From positions 1 to 51,010 of the forward strand of contig JAPLCN010000144.1 of NCBI GenBank assembly GCA_026392215.1: a stretch of DNA of 51,010 nucleotides. The letters run 5' to 3'. This DNA comes from Actinomycetota bacterium. GTDB taxonomy: Bacteria; Actinomycetota; Humimicrobiia; Humimicrobiales; Humimicrobiaceae. The notes below the pieces were generated by a model. It saw only the letters and a program-made list of their open reading frames with translations. It ran no database searches and was not told where the DNA came from. Shown here piece by piece: positions 50,817-51,010 of this stretch. The position numbers and the translations under genes were made by a program. Positions within the stretch are counted from its first letter, which is position 1. The number at the start of each line of letters is the position of its first letter.

Positions 50817-51010
50817 AACACTTTAAAGTTTAAAGAATAACTTTTGATTAGAGTTTAAATATGCCTGTGGCTTATTTAAACAAAGGGATTCGAAAGGACG
50901 GAGTGAAGCGAAGCGTAATGAGTCCGCGTCTCTGCAGCGAACGATAGTGAGACGAAAGAACGAATCCCTCCAGGCGTGCCAAACACTTTAAAGTTTAAAG
51001 AATAACTTTT
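50796..51010 (+). repeat. tRNA-3'-end-linked tandem element at tRNA-Arg(TCG) (165-bp period, cut by window end)
   Basis: CGAATCCCTCCAGGCGTGCCA repeated at 50961-50981; following 29 bp 50817-50845 repeated identically at 50982-51010. Confidence 0.9.

Overview
This is a 51 kb AT-rich bacterial chromosomal window, coding mostly on the + strand. From left to right it contains: (1) a glycosyltransferase cluster, partial at the left edge; (2) two minus-strand radical SAM genes plus a fused lipoate-protein ligase and a geranylgeranyl-reductase-like flavoprotein, which together look like the recently described LipS1/LipS2-sLpl(AB)-LipT lipoate assembly pathway, here with a DUF116-like Cys-rich domain fused to the ligase; (3) a GDP-deoxysugar/mannose cluster (gmd, rmd-like, nucleotidyltransferases, phosphomannomutase, PGI/PMI); (4) ahcY, mtnA, comF, hpf, secA, prfB (programmed +1 frameshift), ftsE, ftsX, a murein hydrolase activator, an S41 peptidase, smpB and ssrA (tmRNA, tag ANKSELALAA); (5) an accessory island downstream of ssrA with three degenerate copies of a C-terminal coding repeat and a compositionally distinct pair of radical SAM genes; (6) two Rrf2 regulators with cystathionine beta-synthase and a cystathionine gamma-lyase-type enzyme; (7) murI (apparently frameshifted by a 31-bp tandem duplication), rph and rdgB; (8) five tRNA genes, three of them (Pro, Arg, Arg) followed by an unusual structured repeat family. 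In that family the tRNA 3' end is duplicated around a ~85-bp GC-rich palindromic core whose outer arms match the T-arm of the local tRNA. That tRNA-3'-end element is my best candidate for an undescribed system. The DUF116-fused lipoate ligase locus, the candidate multi-hairpin RNA upstream of tRNA-Pro, and the triplicated scars downstream of ssrA come next. No CRISPR array or rRNA was seen. Nothing could be searched or folded computationally; family names are from recognition of motifs.
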